Source of the DNA: Thauera sp. GDN1
Lineage (GTDB): Bacteria > Pseudomonadota > Gammaproteobacteria > Burkholderiales > Rhodocyclaceae
Reading direction: 5' to 3'
NCBI RefSeq assembly: GCF_029223545.1
Contig: NZ_CP097870.1
Span: 2,294,001-2,358,000, forward strand
DNA: 64,000 nucleotides
In this document: positions 1-7,907 of the stretch, piece after piece
How the letters are laid out: the number at the start of each line of letters is the position of its first letter
How positions within the stretch are numbered: position 1 is the stretch's first letter
The notes under the pieces: model-generated
What the model saw: only the letters and a program-made list of their open reading frames with translations
Database searches by the model: none
Told to the model about the DNA's origin: nothing
Made by a program: the position numbers and the translations under genes

Positions 1-417
1 ACAGGCCCCTATGTAATCGAGCTGATGAAACGGAATATGCAATCCATGGCACATGCACCGTTCGCACCACTTTAGGTCAGTGAGCGCCTTGGCCTGGGCA
101 TTTGGAAATCGCTCAAGAACAAAACCGCCGAGCACTGCCTTCTCGGAAGACCGGAACTCTTGTGCAATCCGACGCACATCAAACGGTCCGACAACTCGCA
201 AATCGATGTATGGATCCATTTGAGTCGCCTTCTTAACCCCAAGATCATTTCTTATGAAGAGGTCTACTAGCTCTTTGACGCCGATGGCATTAAGAACAGC
301 GAACTTCGACAGCATTCCATAAATTGAGTCGAGTTCAGTTGACCACGTATCGCGCCAACACCACGATACCTCTGGGAGCATCGGTTCATCAAGAACGATT
401 CTCGCAAACGGCCTCAT
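1..417 (-). CDS. tniQ: TniQ/TnsD-family transposon target-selection protein, partial (C-terminal part outside window)
   Basis: An open frame runs from an ATG at 417 to the window edge with no stop; 139 codons are visible. The start overlaps the stop of the TniB gene by 4 bases (ATGA), so the two are translationally coupled. Near the edge it has the run WCERCMCHGLHIPFHQLDY, a Cys/His cluster like the N-terminal zinc finger of TniQ/TnsD proteins (C-x2-C then H and further C). In this family TniQ links the transposase/ATPase complex to a target site or targeting factor. Family assignment rests on the zinc-finger spacing and on position as the last gene of a TnsA-TniA-TniB operon; the rest of the protein cannot be seen. 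Confidence 0.72.
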   Translation of the reverse strand, partial: MRPFARIVLDEPMLPEVSWCWRDTWSTELDSIYGMLSKFAVLNAIGVKELVDLFIRNDLGVKKATQMDPYIDLRVVGPFDVRRIAQEFRSSEKAVLGGFVLERFPNAQAKALTDLKWCERCMCHGLHIPFHQLDYIGAC

Positions 418-1400
418 ATTTCTTCGTAAAAACCGTCGCCCATAACAAGCTTAAGCTCTTCTTGGGCCGAAACGTAATTAGACTCTTCGACACAGTTATC
501 CCAAATCGCTCTTGAGAATCTGAAGTCTGCAGCATCAGATGCGGCGTACTCTATGAATGCGATTTCCACGGTACGCGCTAGATACTGCATCGGTATTTCT
601 AGGCAAAAATCAAACCGCGCTTCCGAATGGGCTGCGTCAAAGGCGTCCCATAGCGCCTCAGTCTGATCGACGAGCCGCAAACCGTCCGAAAATGCATAGG
701 GGAAAAAGAACCGCGTATATGTCCAATCTGAAGAGAACGGATAGCAAGCTTCATCATAGCCGGCCAAGCAGGTCGCCAAGTCATCTGGGCTCTGAATGCC
801 GCGGAACGGCATCTCGTCTATCATGAATCGAGCAACAATCTGCGTCTGACGCGCTTCTCGAAATGCGTTCTTTTGATTAATGAGCTGAGGTTGCCCGACG
901 AGGAGTGTGATCATCCGAATTCCGGCGCGCTCCAATTCATCGTGAACATCACGAAGCCACTCGTATTCAATAATATCCAAGCGCTGAGCTTCGTCTGCGA
1001 ATGCAATGACGAGGTTATAACGCGACCGTTCGACGAGCTCTGAAACCCGCTCGACAAGCCGACTGCGCTTGCGAGCAATAGATCCGGACTCAGCTGCCGG
1101 ATGTCCAACCGCACGTAAAAGTGTCGCGAAGAACATGTCCTCGGAATGACTCTTGCTCTTTCTACATCCGAAGCTAAAAGTAACGATACCAGGCATGTCC
1201 ATTTTCAGAACACGAAGGATATATCTTATGCTGTACGTCTTTCCAAACCTCGGGTGTGCATAGATGATGGCCCCAGGAGTGCGCAGGCGAATTATTTTCT
1301 TGACGCGTTGATAAAGCTCCTCGATGGATGGCGTCGGAAGAATATACTTCTGCTCGACCAATGGATGCCGGTCAAACGGTATAGGACGAACGTAGGACAC
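414..1400 (-). CDS. tniB: TniB/TnsC-like AAA+ transposition ATPase
   Basis: A 328-residue AAA ATPase of the TniB/TnsC family. A Walker A variant, AHPRFGKTYS, lies near residues 48-57 and a Walker B strand, NLVIAFADEAQRL, near 128-140. These proteins form ATP-dependent filaments on DNA, receive the target signal from TniQ and activate the DDE transposase. The start is GTG at 1400, preceded by a strong GGAGG ribosome site; it follows the tniA stop by 9 bases and overlaps tniQ downstream by 4. Codon use is clearly more AT-rich than in the chromosomal genes after 4395, consistent with horizontal transfer. The family is fairly certain; whether it is closer to Tn7 TnsC or Tn5053 TniB needs a tree. 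Confidence 0.85.
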   Translation of the reverse strand: MSYVRPIPFDRHPLVEQKYILPTPSIEELYQRVKKIIRLRTPGAIIYAHPRFGKTYSIRYILRVLKMDMPGIVTFSFGCRKSKSHSEDMFFATLLRAVGHPAAESGSIARKRSRLVERVSELVERSRYNLVIAFADEAQRLDIIEYEWLRDVHDELERAGIRMITLLVGQPQLINQKNAFREARQTQIVARFMIDEMPFRGIQSPDDLATCLAGYDEACYPFSSDWTYTRFFFPYAFSDGLRLVDQTEALWDAFDAAHSEARFDFCLEIPMQYLARTVEIAFIEYAASDAADFRFSRAIWDNCVEESNYVSAQEELKLVMGDGFYEEI

Positions 1401-1409
1401 CGGCGCCTC

Positions 1410-3428
1410 CTAAAAAACGATGGTTCGCTTTATCTTGAGGGACTTTGGCTGGGGCTTTGGATGCTCAACTAGAGACTGACCGCCTTCGCCAGCTTTCGAG
1501 CGATTCGTTTCGTTGGAGTGCGAGGGTGCACTATTGTGCCTCGGTTCTACAGGCGCTTGCGGGAGATTAGTTTCCCGCGGCAACTTAGACCCTGACTGAC
1601 GATGCTTTGCGAGTTGATGCCGCGCCGATTTGCTTCGAGCAGCCTCCGCTCTTTTGTTCTTGACCCAGGCCTCAACCGGATCGTCGTCCTCGCCTATCTT
1701 TATCTTTCCAAGGGCCCTAAGCCGGCGAATATCTTGGCGGACACGCAGCGAATGTGGGGTGTAACACCAGGGACGAGATGCGGTCAGTACGCCAAGCTCT
1801 GCTCCGTCCATAAAAAAGGCTGTTAAACATCTTATATCAAACGGATTAAAGTAAATTCTGACTTTTTTTCCGATTAGCCCTGGATTGTTGCCGAGTACAT
1901 CACTTGTGTATCTTACGTGCTCGAAATTAACATGCGGACGCACTCCATCCTTGATGCTTCCGCGAATTGTAACAATTCGCGCCTGTTGAATTAAACGTAT
2001 TTTCCCGCGTTGTTCTCTCGGAATTGAACGTATGAAACCTCTTCGTTTTGCTATGTGATGCGCCATCGCCTCCAAGGGCGACCTACCGCTTGCCCCAACT
2101 TCCCCGTTATAATTTGCGAGTACTACCTCAATAAGATCCTCCAGTTCATCAAGACTCATCAGCAACTCAGCCTTTGAACCTGGATCTCCCAGTTGTCGCA
2201 CGATATCGTCGGGACGACTTCCCGTCGTGCCGGCAATGCGGTGAGCAAAATGTGCTGCTATTACGCGGAAAAACTGCTCGATGAATGGCCGCTGGTTAGG
2301 TTGTCCCGGTGGGCCCACATCTGTCCAGCATCCAACCACTTCACACAGGCGTTCCAACGTATCGTAGGCTAAGTTTGCTTGCGCATTGTCGAATCTGAAC
2401 CATTCCCAGCACGCGAAGGCAGCTTCTGGAATGACGTCAGAGGGAAAGCCACCGCCCGCCCGTATGGCAAGACCAGGAATTTTCAACTTCCGAGGCTGAT
2501 GCGGGAGCAGACTTGCCTGCAGTGCCGCCGCAACATCGTCCTTTGTATATTCCTTGCCGTAGGCCAGCGTATACCCGAGCACAGCACGGGTTAGTATATC
2601 TAGCACGACCAATATCCAGATTCGGCCGAGCTCCATGCGGGTCTCGAGACCGTAAGGATCTTGAACCGTCAGAACGAGGCGCAAGTCAATTTTGTGGCCG
2701 TCAAACTCGACGACTTCAAACGGATTCAAAGCAGCAGGCGCCGCGCGCCGCTCACTCGATGTCATCGGCGCGCCGACCGAACTGGCTCCAGAGTTTCGCG
2801 ACGCTAATTCGAATGACTGATTTGCCAGTCTTTTTAGATGCGTTGCAAGCGATCGAAGTCCACAATAATCTTGATTGAACGGATAATCATCCACTCCAAT
2901 CCCGAGTTCCCTGCATTTCTCTAAAAATCCCTTATGAATCTTCTTAACTGATTTTCGCACTTCCTCTGCTGCGTCGATTCGACGAATGCGCCTTTTTAGC
3001 TCTTTGACAAGGAAAACTTCTAAGGACGGGTACCGATCCAATAACATGGAGAACGCGCCTGCCGCCCCTCCTTTCTCTTTAACGCCGCTTCGCGCTATGG
3101 GCTTGGTGCGACTATACCGAGCGACTCGCTGATATCGAATTAATCCTCGAAAGCCATATATCCGTCCATCCGGATGCTTTTCACAACATCTTTCGAATAG
3201 TCTATACAGGGTCGAGGTCGAGACTCCGGTTGCGCGACAAATGTCGGCGATCCGCATCTCTGGATTGCCTACAAAATAACGGATGGCTTTCTCGCGGCAT
3301 TGATAAGCCTTTCGTTGCTCGTCGTCGAGGCTCAGATCATCAACGATGGGCCACACCGACCAGTCCCTTAGTTCGACGGGGATGGATTCTCTTTGAAATC
3401 GAAGCGATCCGAAGGCGAAGGTTTTCAT
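1410..3428 (-). CDS. tniA: TniA/TnsB-like DDE transposase
   Basis: A 672-residue retroviral-integrase-type transposase. An N-terminal helix-turn-helix is visible around residues 55-80 (IADICRATGVSTSTLYRLF). The catalytic core carries D243 (EFDGHKID), D347 (RFDNAQAN) and E384 (PFIEQFF), with the D-E spacing expected of the family. A Mu-type beta-barrel C-terminal region follows, and the tail is rich in basic and proline residues, as in TnsB tails that contact the ATPase. It catalyses strand transfer at the element ends. The start overlaps the upstream TnsA-like stop (ATGA). It is complete and shows no frameshift, so the module may be active. Confidence 0.9.
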   Translation of the reverse strand: MKTFAFGSLRFQRESIPVELRDWSVWPIVDDLSLDDEQRKAYQCREKAIRYFVGNPEMRIADICRATGVSTSTLYRLFERCCEKHPDGRIYGFRGLIRYQRVARYSRTKPIARSGVKEKGGAAGAFSMLLDRYPSLEVFLVKELKRRIRRIDAAEEVRKSVKKIHKGFLEKCRELGIGVDDYPFNQDYCGLRSLATHLKRLANQSFELASRNSGASSVGAPMTSSERRAAPAALNPFEVVEFDGHKIDLRLVLTVQDPYGLETRMELGRIWILVVLDILTRAVLGYTLAYGKEYTKDDVAAALQASLLPHQPRKLKIPGLAIRAGGGFPSDVIPEAAFACWEWFRFDNAQANLAYDTLERLCEVVGCWTDVGPPGQPNQRPFIEQFFRVIAAHFAHRIAGTTGSRPDDIVRQLGDPGSKAELLMSLDELEDLIEVVLANYNGEVGASGRSPLEAMAHHIAKRRGFIRSIPREQRGKIRLIQQARIVTIRGSIKDGVRPHVNFEHVRYTSDVLGNNPGLIGKKVRIYFNPFDIRCLTAFFMDGAELGVLTASRPWCYTPHSLRVRQDIRRLRALGKIKIGEDDDPVEAWVKNKRAEAARSKSARHQLAKHRQSGSKLPRETNLPQAPVEPRHNSAPSHSNETNRSKAGEGGQSLVEHPKPQPKSLKIKRTIVF

Positions 3429-4075
3429 CTCGAAACCACCAAGGTATCAAGACCGATCGCGGACGTGAGAATGCTTGGGATCTGAATGCGGCCTTCGTGT
3501 ACAAGTCGAAAAATCGCGGTGCGGACTAGAATCGGATCTTCGTCATCCAACAGATTCTGAATCTCGTCGATTGTGCGGCCGTCCCCGCACATGCGATAGA
3601 TCTGATCGGAAAGTTCAGCATGAACAAACCGAGAATTCGCGCCTAGATACCGGAGAATTTCACCCCAGTTTCTTCGCGCTTCGTCGGGCAACCCAAGGTC
3701 TTCCGGCAGATGCAGCACGATTGACAGGTCGTTCGCCGCAGCCCAGACGTTGAAGGCGGCGTTCGGCAGATTTGGCTCTGAACGCCATGTGCGCTCGGTG
3801 GGCCGAAGCAGCAACCATAGCTCTTCTCCGCTTTCGCGCTCCACCCAGAAGTCGACAACGCGCTTGGGCTTTAAGTCATTGATTACTAGCGGGCGTTCGC
3901 AGTACGCAAGGACGGACGGATCAGCTTCAAGTGCGATAAATGCAGAGAGGTTCTGATCACCGAAGAGTGTGAGACGTCTTGCGATTTTGACGCCGAAGAC
4001 GTCGTAGCGGTGGCTCTTGAAGGGCCGCGTGTTGTCGGCTGGCATCGTGAACCGTCGTTGTTCTTGGTTGCGCAT
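3425..4075 (-). CDS. TnsA-like heteromeric transposase subunit, catalytic motif apparently incomplete
   Basis: 216 residues; an internal ATG at residue 11 (4045) is an alternative start. Length, position upstream of tniA and the N-terminal region fit the TnsA endonuclease: an acidic helix (ALEADPSVLAY, E50) followed by a strand with VVDFWV (D75). In active TnsA the next strand carries a (Q/E)-x-K motif; here it reads LWLLLRPT with no lysine at the expected place. The C-terminal part resembles the TnsA winged-helix domain. TnsA normally cuts the non-transferred strands so that transposition is cut-and-paste; loss of the motif would give cointegrates or a purely structural role. Assignment is from fold pattern and context, not from alignment. 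Confidence 0.62.
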   Translation of the reverse strand: MRNQEQRRFTMPADNTRPFKSHRYDVFGVKIARRLTLFGDQNLSAFIALEADPSVLAYCERPLVINDLKPKRVVDFWVERESGEELWLLLRPTERTWRSEPNLPNAAFNVWAAANDLSIVLHLPEDLGLPDEARRNWGEILRYLGANSRFVHAELSDQIYRMCGDGRTIDEIQNLLDDEDPILVRTAIFRLVHEGRIQIPSILTSAIGLDTLVVSR

Positions 4076-4394
4076 CAGATCGCAAATCCCCGCTATGCGT
4101 GTATTTCTACTTTTAGTTCACGCTTTCATATTTTTCCACTATTACTTCTGACAGCAGGCAAGGAATAGTGGTACGGCAGGAACAGTGGACTCTTGTAAAA
4201 CAAATGCTTACGCCAATCTCGCAGCAACTAGATTTTCTTCAACGATCGACCACTGCGCCGATTGTGCGGTCTCCGAGCCCACTCCATGAGTCCGGCCAGA
4301 CCGTATCCATAGGCCCGCTTGGGTGGCGATGATGCCAATCCCCTCGGACCCGCACGCCAGGGACTGCTAGCATGCGGACCTCACTTCACGCCTC
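4076..4394. other. Intergenic stretch containing the transposon/chromosome junction
   Basis: About 320 bases with no convincing gene. The first part is AT-rich and holds the repeated motifs at 4136-4191; the last part (after about 4260) has the high GC of the chromosome. I see no tRNA or other recognisable attachment gene at the junction. Confidence 0.5.
4136..4191. repeat. Repeated TnsB-site-like motifs at probable transposon end
   Basis: Three related copies lie just upstream of the TnsA-like gene: GGCAAGGAATAGTGG (4157-4171), GGCAGGAACAGTGG (4175-4188), and an inverted copy whose reverse complement ends GTAATAGTGG (4136-4145). Multiple short repeats at each end are typical transposase-binding sites of Tn7-like and Tn5053-like elements. 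Base composition changes from AT-rich to GC-rich between about 4200 and 4320, so the element boundary probably lies there. The exact terminal TGT/ACA and target duplication cannot be fixed without the other end. Confidence 0.5.
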
Positions 4395-4775
4395 ATGGCA
4401 GACACGCCCATGCCCGCACAAGCTCGCCCGACGCCGCCTGCAGACAGTCGGGGAACACGCGCCGCGCTGATCTTTGCCCTGACGGCCGAACGCCTGACGA
4501 TCTTCTACGAGCACGGCCAGTGGCTGACCGAGGCCCAGGGCGCGAGCTTCATCGCCGACTGGCTCCGGCGCAGCGAGCGCAGCCTGTCGCTGGCGGATCG
4601 ACGCCACTTGTCCGCGCTCAGCGACGGCCTCGCGCGCCAGATCGCCGGCTCGCTCTCACGGGAAGCAGGCCTCTACACCGCGCACGAGATGATGGAAGCG
4701 CTCGATCCGAACCACGACTCGGAACTGGCGCGCTCGATGATGGACGAATGCGCGCGCTTGCTGGACGCCGACTGA
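4395..4775 (+). CDS. Hypothetical protein (126 aa)
   Basis: A 126-residue acidic, helix-rich protein that I do not recognise. G/C dominates the third codon position as in the neighbouring genes, which supports this frame over the opposite-strand one. There is no signal peptide, membrane segment or known motif. The N-terminal ~20 residues are proline-rich and probably disordered; the rest (from ALIFALTAER) looks like a compact helical domain. It is the first chromosomal gene next to the transposon end, so the insertion may have removed its original upstream neighbour or promoter. Confidence 0.6.
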   Translation: MADTPMPAQARPTPPADSRGTRAALIFALTAERLTIFYEHGQWLTEAQGASFIADWLRRSERSLSLADRRHLSALSDGLARQIAGSLSREAGLYTAHEMMEALDPNHDSELARSMMDECARLLDAD

Positions 4776-4795
4776 TCACCGACCGGGGACGTCGC

Positions 4796-5200
4796 TCACT
4801 CGGCCACCCTACCCCGCCCAGCCTTGATCGACGCCCGCCGCGCCTTCCCGTCCAGCCTGCGGGCGACGGACGCACGCGTCGGCCGCGTTGCACGACGCGC
4901 TTTCGGGGTTGCCATGACACTCTCGATCAGCTCTTCCAGGCGGCGCAGCGCCTCGGTGCGGTTCTTCGCCAGGCTGCGAAACTTCTGCGCCTTGATGATC
5001 ACGACGCCGTCCTTGCTGACGCGATGGTCGCGCAAGGCCAGCAGCCGCTCCTGAACCTCTGCGGGCAGGCTGGATGCGGCGATGTCGAAGCGCAGATGCG
5101 CCGCGTTCGACACCTTGTTCACGTTCTGCCCTCCCGCGCCTTGCGCACGGATCGCGGTGATCTCGATTTCGTCGGGAGAGAGCGTGACGGGCGGCATCAT
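4796..5200 (-). CDS. arfB: Alternative ribosome-rescue factor ArfB (peptidyl-tRNA hydrolase YaeJ)
   Basis: 134 residues. The GGQ loop (RAQGAGGQNVNKVSNAAHL, near residue 23) is the catalytic motif of class I release factors and hydrolyses peptidyl-tRNA on stalled ribosomes. The C-terminus is a basic tail (ATRPTRASVARRLDGKARRA) that in E. coli ArfB enters the empty mRNA channel. Length matches the family (about 140). Two tandem ATGs (5200, 5197) could start translation. It sits alone, convergent with the upstream hypothetical gene. Confidence 0.93.
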   Translation of the reverse strand: MMPPVTLSPDEIEITAIRAQGAGGQNVNKVSNAAHLRFDIAASSLPAEVQERLLALRDHRVSKDGVVIIKAQKFRSLAKNRTEALRRLEELIESVMATPKARRATRPTRASVARRLDGKARRASIKAGRGRVAE

Positions 5201-5282
5201 TGTTCAACCAAGTTCAGGCATGTCGCACGTCACCGTCTTCGTTGACTGTGCGAGTAGGGAGGCCGGGCCGAGCGTGTTTCGC

Positions 5283-5975
5283 CTACCAGGGCAACGCGTT
5301 GCCCTCGTAATCGACGAAGCGGCACTGGTCAAGGCCGGCGGCGGCTTCGATGACGTCAACGAGTCCCGCGACACTCTGCTCCACGCTCAGCGGCGCCTGA
5401 TCGCCCCCCATGTCGGTGCGTACCCAGCCGGGATGCAGGGCAAGCAGGCTGAAATCGCGCGATGAACCGAGTTCCGCCGCCCAATGGAGCAGCAGACTGT
5501 TCAATGCCGCCTTGCTGGCGGAGTACAAAGGCATGCTCGCGCCGACACTCAGTTGCAGGCTTCCCATCACGGAACTCGTGAACGTCAGAACGCCCCCGCT
5601 GCGCACCAGTGGGCGCAGCGCACGGGCGAGGCGCAACGGCGCAACCGCGTTCGTGAGGAACAGCTGGGCAACGTCGGCGTCGCTGACGCTCGCCACGTCC
5701 TGCTTGTGCGGACCGGGGATGCCGGCGTTGAGCAGCACGCGATCCAGATGGCAGTCCCCGACCGTGGCGACGACCTGTTCCGGGGCGGCCGCAGCGTTGA
5801 GGTCGCATGCGATCAGCTGCAGGCGCCGGCCATATCGGCCTAAGATCTCCGCCAATCCGGCGGAGGCAGCAGGATCGCGCGCAAGGGCGAACACACGGTC
5901 TCCGCGCCCCAAGTACGCACGGACCAGACCCAGGCCGATGCCGCGCGAGGCGCCGGCGATCAGAACGTTGAGCAT
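5283..5975 (-). CDS. Short-chain dehydrogenase/reductase (SDR) family oxidoreductase
   Basis: 230 residues from ATG 5975, chosen because AGGAAA lies just upstream and the protein then begins directly with the Rossmann strand (LIAGASRGIGLGL, the T/A-G-x3-G-x-G cofactor motif). It has the NAG motif (LLNAGIPG), the catalytic serine region (TFTSSVMGS) and the YxxxK pair (YSASKAALNS). The PG motif after the active site (LHPGWVRTDMGG) is typical of the classical SDR/CsgA-like group. Likely an NAD(P)(H)-dependent carbonyl reductase; the substrate cannot be told from sequence. It appears monocistronic. Confidence 0.88.
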   Translation of the reverse strand: MLNVLIAGASRGIGLGLVRAYLGRGDRVFALARDPAASAGLAEILGRYGRRLQLIACDLNAAAAPEQVVATVGDCHLDRVLLNAGIPGPHKQDVASVSDADVAQLFLTNAVAPLRLARALRPLVRSGGVLTFTSSVMGSLQLSVGASMPLYSASKAALNSLLLHWAAELGSSRDFSLLALHPGWVRTDMGGDQAPLSVEQSVAGLVDVIEAAAGLDQCRFVDYEGNALPW

Positions 5976-6114
5976 GAGGTTTCCTTTGATGGAAGAACAG
6001 GACTGTATCAGCGGCAATGCCCGCCGTCCCGGACATGACGCCTTGACAACTGCCCTGCCCGTCCGCTTCAATCCCGACATCGCGCCGATTTGAAGCACAG
6101 CTTGCGGGCGCGTT

Positions 6115-6264
6115 ACAAATGCAGCTAAAGCGGACGGTCAAGAACCCGCTGAGCCTGCATGGCCAACGGGTTCTTTGCGTTTGCAGTACCGGGATCGGTA
6201 CCCGATCCCTCCGCCGGCATTAACGACAACTTGCCGGGGCGGATGACAAATTCCGGCTAAAGCG
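6115..6264. repeat. Structured intergenic region: repeated ACAAAT..GCTAAAGCG motif and two hairpins
   Basis: Two copies of a composite motif, ACAAAT plus GCTAAAGCG, lie 131 bases apart (6115-6132 and 6246-6264). Between them are two perfect inverted repeats: AAGAACCCG/CGGGTTCTT (6140-6148 with 6167-6175) and GGGATCGG/CCGATCCC with a 3-base loop (6191-6209). No gene explains them. They could be operators, a small RNA locus or processing signals; function unknown. Confidence 0.45.
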
Positions 6265-6328
6265 TCACCGCCTCTTCGCCCCCGCGAGGCCGGTCACGCC
6301 GGCTCAACAGGGGGCGAGGAGCAAGACC

Positions 6329-6496
6329 ATGATCATTACGCAATCCACCGGCGACCGGCGCCTGACCCCAAGCCAACGCGAGGCGCTCGGCAAGTTCGTT
6401 CCCAACCCCTTCCCGCCCGCTCACATGAACGCAAACGTGCGCCAACCTGCGAGCGAGCCGGTTCCGATCAGGCCGCGCTGGCTTGGCTGGCGTTGA
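6329..6496 (+). CDS. Possible small protein (55 aa)
   Basis: An ATG at 6329, preceded by GAGGAGC at good spacing, opens a 55-codon frame ending TGA at 6494-6496. The product is basic and proline-rich at its end (PVPIRPRWLGW) with no known motif and no membrane segment. It lies 65 bases downstream of the second GCTAAAGCG repeat, which could be part of its control region. Support is only the ribosome site and an unbroken frame; it may be chance. Confidence 0.3.
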   Translation: MIITQSTGDRRLTPSQREALGKFVPNPFPPAHMNANVRQPASEPVPIRPRWLGWR

Positions 6497-6590
6497 GCCG
6501 GGTTATGTCGAGCGAAATCACGAGTCAATGGCCCCCGGCGACATCCGGAATTTCCCCCTGAGTTGACGAGATCCTCGCCGCGCAGGAATG

Positions 6591-6619
6591 AAAAAAGCCG
6601 GCTCGATGGCCGGCTTTTT
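6591..6619 (-). terminator. Intrinsic terminator downstream of the tRNA-Val(CAC) pair
   Basis: A stem AAAAAGCCGGC/GCCGGCTTTTT with a short loop. On the minus strand it is followed by a T run and lies just past the second tRNA-Val gene. Confidence 0.8.
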
Positions 6620-6626
6620 CGTAATT

Positions 6627-6701
6627 TGGTGGGCGGTACTGGGATCGAACCAGTGACCCCTGCCGTGTGAAGGCAGTGCTCTACCGCTGAGCTAACCGCC
6701 C
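6627..6701 (-). tRNA. tRNA-Val(CAC), copy 2 of tandem pair
   Basis: 75 nt including an encoded CCA (6627-6629). The reverse complement starts GGGCGGTTAGCTCAGCGG; the anticodon stem CTGCC/GGCAG encloses loop TTCACAC with anticodon CAC. T-arm and acceptor stem pair fully. The gene is identical in sequence to the copy at 6761-6835. Confidence 0.95.
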
Positions 6702-6760
6702 GATCTGCATGTGCACGCACTGCAATCGGTTTTCCGGAGGTATCCACGACAATTTTGCCG

Positions 6761-6835
6761 TGGTGGGCGGTACTGGGATCGAACCAGTGACCCCTGCCGT
6801 GTGAAGGCAGTGCTCTACCGCTGAGCTAACCGCCC
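6761..6835 (-). tRNA. tRNA-Val(CAC), copy 1 of tandem pair
   Basis: 75 nt with encoded CCA, identical to the gene at 6627-6701 and separated from it by 59 bases. It is transcribed first, from the promoter at 6853-6881. Confidence 0.95.
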
Positions 6836-6852
6836 TCCAGAAAAGAGGCCGC

Positions 6853-6881
6853 ATTTTAGAAGGCGGCCAGGATAACGTCAA
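6853..6881 (-). promoter_or_regulatory. Sigma-70 promoter of the tRNA-Val(CAC) pair
   Basis: On the minus strand TTGACG (6876-6881), a 17-base spacer and TAAAAT (6853-6858): near-consensus -35 and -10 boxes ending 17 bases before the first tRNA. Confidence 0.75.
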
Positions 6882-6997
6882 GCACGTCGCACAGAACAGC
6901 ACGGCGCACGGACTTGCCGATCCGCCATATGACCGCAAGCGCCGAATGGCCATCCGCACATCACCCCGTGCAGCAACGGCTCGCGCGGGGCGCCGCG

Positions 6998-7042
6998 AAA
7001 AAACAAGGGGCCAGTCCGCATGACACGGGCTGGCCCCTTGTT
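6998..7042 (-). terminator. Intrinsic terminator of the phasin gene
   Basis: A long stem built from ACAAGGGGCCAG and CTGGCCCCTTGT around a GC-rich loop, followed on the minus strand by TTTTTT. It lies 40 bases after the phasin stop. Confidence 0.88.
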
Positions 7043-7081
7043 CATCGGGCGGGCTAGACGTTCCGCCCGCGCGAAGTACGA

Positions 7082-7642
7082 TTACTTCTTGCCGGCGGCC
7101 TTCTGGGTCGCGGTCATCGCCTTGACGGTCGCTTCGGTGGCGGCGGTCATGTTGGCCTCGGCCACTTCAGCAGCCTGCTTGGCGGCCTTGCTGGCGTTGT
7201 CGTACAGGCTGTTGGCGGTGTCCATCGCCGACTTGACGGCGGCGAACACACCTTCCGAACCGGCCGGAGCCGACTTGGCGGCCTGCTCGAGCATCGAAGC
7301 GAAGTTCTTGTTCAGCTCGGCAATCTGCTTCTCGAACAGGCTCGACACTTCGTGCTGGCCTTCGGTCGCGATCTCCTGGACGCTGCGGGCGTAGGCGACG
7401 GCCTTGTCGATCATCGGCTTGGTCAGCTCGGCCTGCAGGTTTGCCAGTTCTTGCGGGTTCTTGGCTTCGGCCAGCTTGCGGGTGGTGGCGACGCTGTCTT
7501 CCAGCACCGAGCGAACGGTGTTGAGGTTCAGCTCGGCCAGACGCTCGGCGCGAGCGATGGCGCTGGTGGCCAGCGACATCAGCGTTTCGAGGTTGGCTTG
7601 GCCGACGGCGGCGAGTTGCTCGGGGGTCTGGATCTTGGTCAT
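7082..7642 (-). CDS. phaP: Phasin family protein (PHA granule-associated)
   Basis: 186 residues from ATG 7642; this start is preferred over one 30 bases upstream because AAGGAA precedes it and phasins begin close to this point. The protein is an alpha-helical, alanine-rich amphipathic protein with the phasin_2 pattern (N-terminal EQLAAVGQANLETL, then QELANLQAELTKP) and a lysine/alanine-rich tail. Phasins coat polyhydroxyalkanoate granules and control their size and number. It has its own near-consensus promoter and a strong terminator, so it is a highly expressed monocistronic gene. Confidence 0.92.
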   Translation of the reverse strand: MTKIQTPEQLAAVGQANLETLMSLATSAIARAERLAELNLNTVRSVLEDSVATTRKLAEAKNPQELANLQAELTKPMIDKAVAYARSVQEIATEGQHEVSSLFEKQIAELNKNFASMLEQAAKSAPAGSEGVFAAVKSAMDTANSLYDNASKAAKQAAEVAEANMTAATEATVKAMTATQKAAGKK

Positions 7643-7743
7643 GACGGGCGTTCCTTGAGATGGATGTTGCACTGCGAAGAATCGTCTGGCTGCACACTGA
7701 AGCCCGGCATCGATCCGACTTGTTGCGTTGCAGCATGGGCTGA

Positions 7744-7771
7744 ATTATACGGTGTCGCGTCCGCACGTCAA
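7744..7771 (-). promoter_or_regulatory. Strong sigma-70 promoter of the phasin gene
   Basis: On the minus strand TTGACG (7766-7771), a 16-base spacer and a perfect TATAAT (7744-7749), about 100 bases before the start codon. It is the closest match to consensus in the window. Confidence 0.8.
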
Positions 7772-7907
7772 CAAGTTTGTGCACTGCACCATTCTTGGCG
7801 CGAGGCCAGCGAGGACACGGGTCTTACTCGCTTTGAGACCGCCGCCTCCTTCCCGTGCCCGTGTACCTGCGCATGCCCCGATCAGATCCGCTCGAGCTTG
7901 CGCCCCC

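Noticed and set aside
4240..4320. A tRNA attachment site at the transposon junction
   Set aside because: No cloverleaf or tRNA 3' end could be built from this stretch.
6246..6300. A sigma-28 (FliA) promoter, suggested by GCTAAAG
   Set aside because: No GCCGATAA-like -10 at the needed distance from either copy, and no flagellar or chemotaxis gene nearby.
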